From Amorphochlora amoebiformis (Eukaryota; Cercozoa; Chlorarachniophyceae): DNA of 64,000 nucleotides. The translations under genes and the position numbers were made by a program. This document shows, in pieces, positions 1 to 64,000 of this stretch. The stretch is taken from positions 248,001-312,000 of the forward strand of contig BAAHQB010000046.1 in the NCBI GenBank assembly GCA_054601695.1, in the 5' to 3' direction. Within the stretch, counting starts at the first letter, position 1. Every line of letters begins with the position of its first letter. The notes beneath the pieces were generated by a model. It saw nothing but the letters and a program-made list of their open reading frames with translations, was not told where the DNA came from and did no database searches.

Positions 1-565
<565 letters not shown>

Positions 566-567
566 AG

Positions 568-63880
<63,313 letters not shown>

Positions 63881-63892
63881 GTTCTTCCATAG

Positions 63893-64000
63893 AACTAGTA
63901 TATATGTACATATATAACATATATTTACATATATAACATATACATATATATATATATATGTACATGTAAATACGTGTGTGTATAATCCGTTATTCACTTA
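63893..64000 (+). repeat. AT-rich tail of window
   Basis: ATATAACATATATTTACATA-type repeats; nothing else is seen. Confidence 0.8.

Overview
The window is nuclear DNA of a eukaryote, probably a microbial alga or protist. Coding sequence occurs only as short exons with GT-AG (once GC-AG) borders. The introns consist of simple repeats: (AT)n, (CT)n/(GA)n and interstitial CCCTAA/TTAGGG telomere-type arrays. The species cannot be named from the sequence. The telomere motif is the TTAGGG type, not the plant-type TTTAGGG.

Nearly everything I can support as coding belongs to ONE plus-strand gene running the whole length and off both ends. It encodes a four-domain voltage-gated cation channel alpha subunit of the Cav/Nav superfamily. 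I assembled about 75 exons (mean about 60 bp, about 4.4 kb coding in 63 kb) by matching reading phase across each intron. Order: domain I S4-S5-pore-S6 (568-7089); a long acidic/basic I-II linker (8453-24966); domain II S1-S6 (25938-33964); II-III linker (34666-38976); domain III S1-S6 (39344-48979); a Cav-like III-IV linker (50417-51286); domain IV S1-S6 (51839-59989); and a C-terminal EF-hand-like region (61073-63880). Domain I S1-S3 lie upstream of the window.

Introns hold AT microsatellites, long one-strand pyrimidine or purine tracts, telomeric-repeat blocks (some carrying a short dispersed non-telomeric element), a 22-bp array of about 39 copies, a 29-bp array, a non-autonomous Copia-like LTR element (46793-48573) and a related solo LTR (49495-49905).

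The most striking pattern is that many introns contain one to six extra copies of the neighbouring exon's edge together with its splice site, intact or decayed, each embedded in AT repeat. At least two dozen exons show this. The pore residues are also unusual: domain II TGDSW, domain III TLTSW, domain IV VGDAW, with the domain I pore exon unresolved. Tyr-Ile, Leu-Ser, Arg-Glu and Leu-Gly rich open frames are translations of simple repeats and are not genes.
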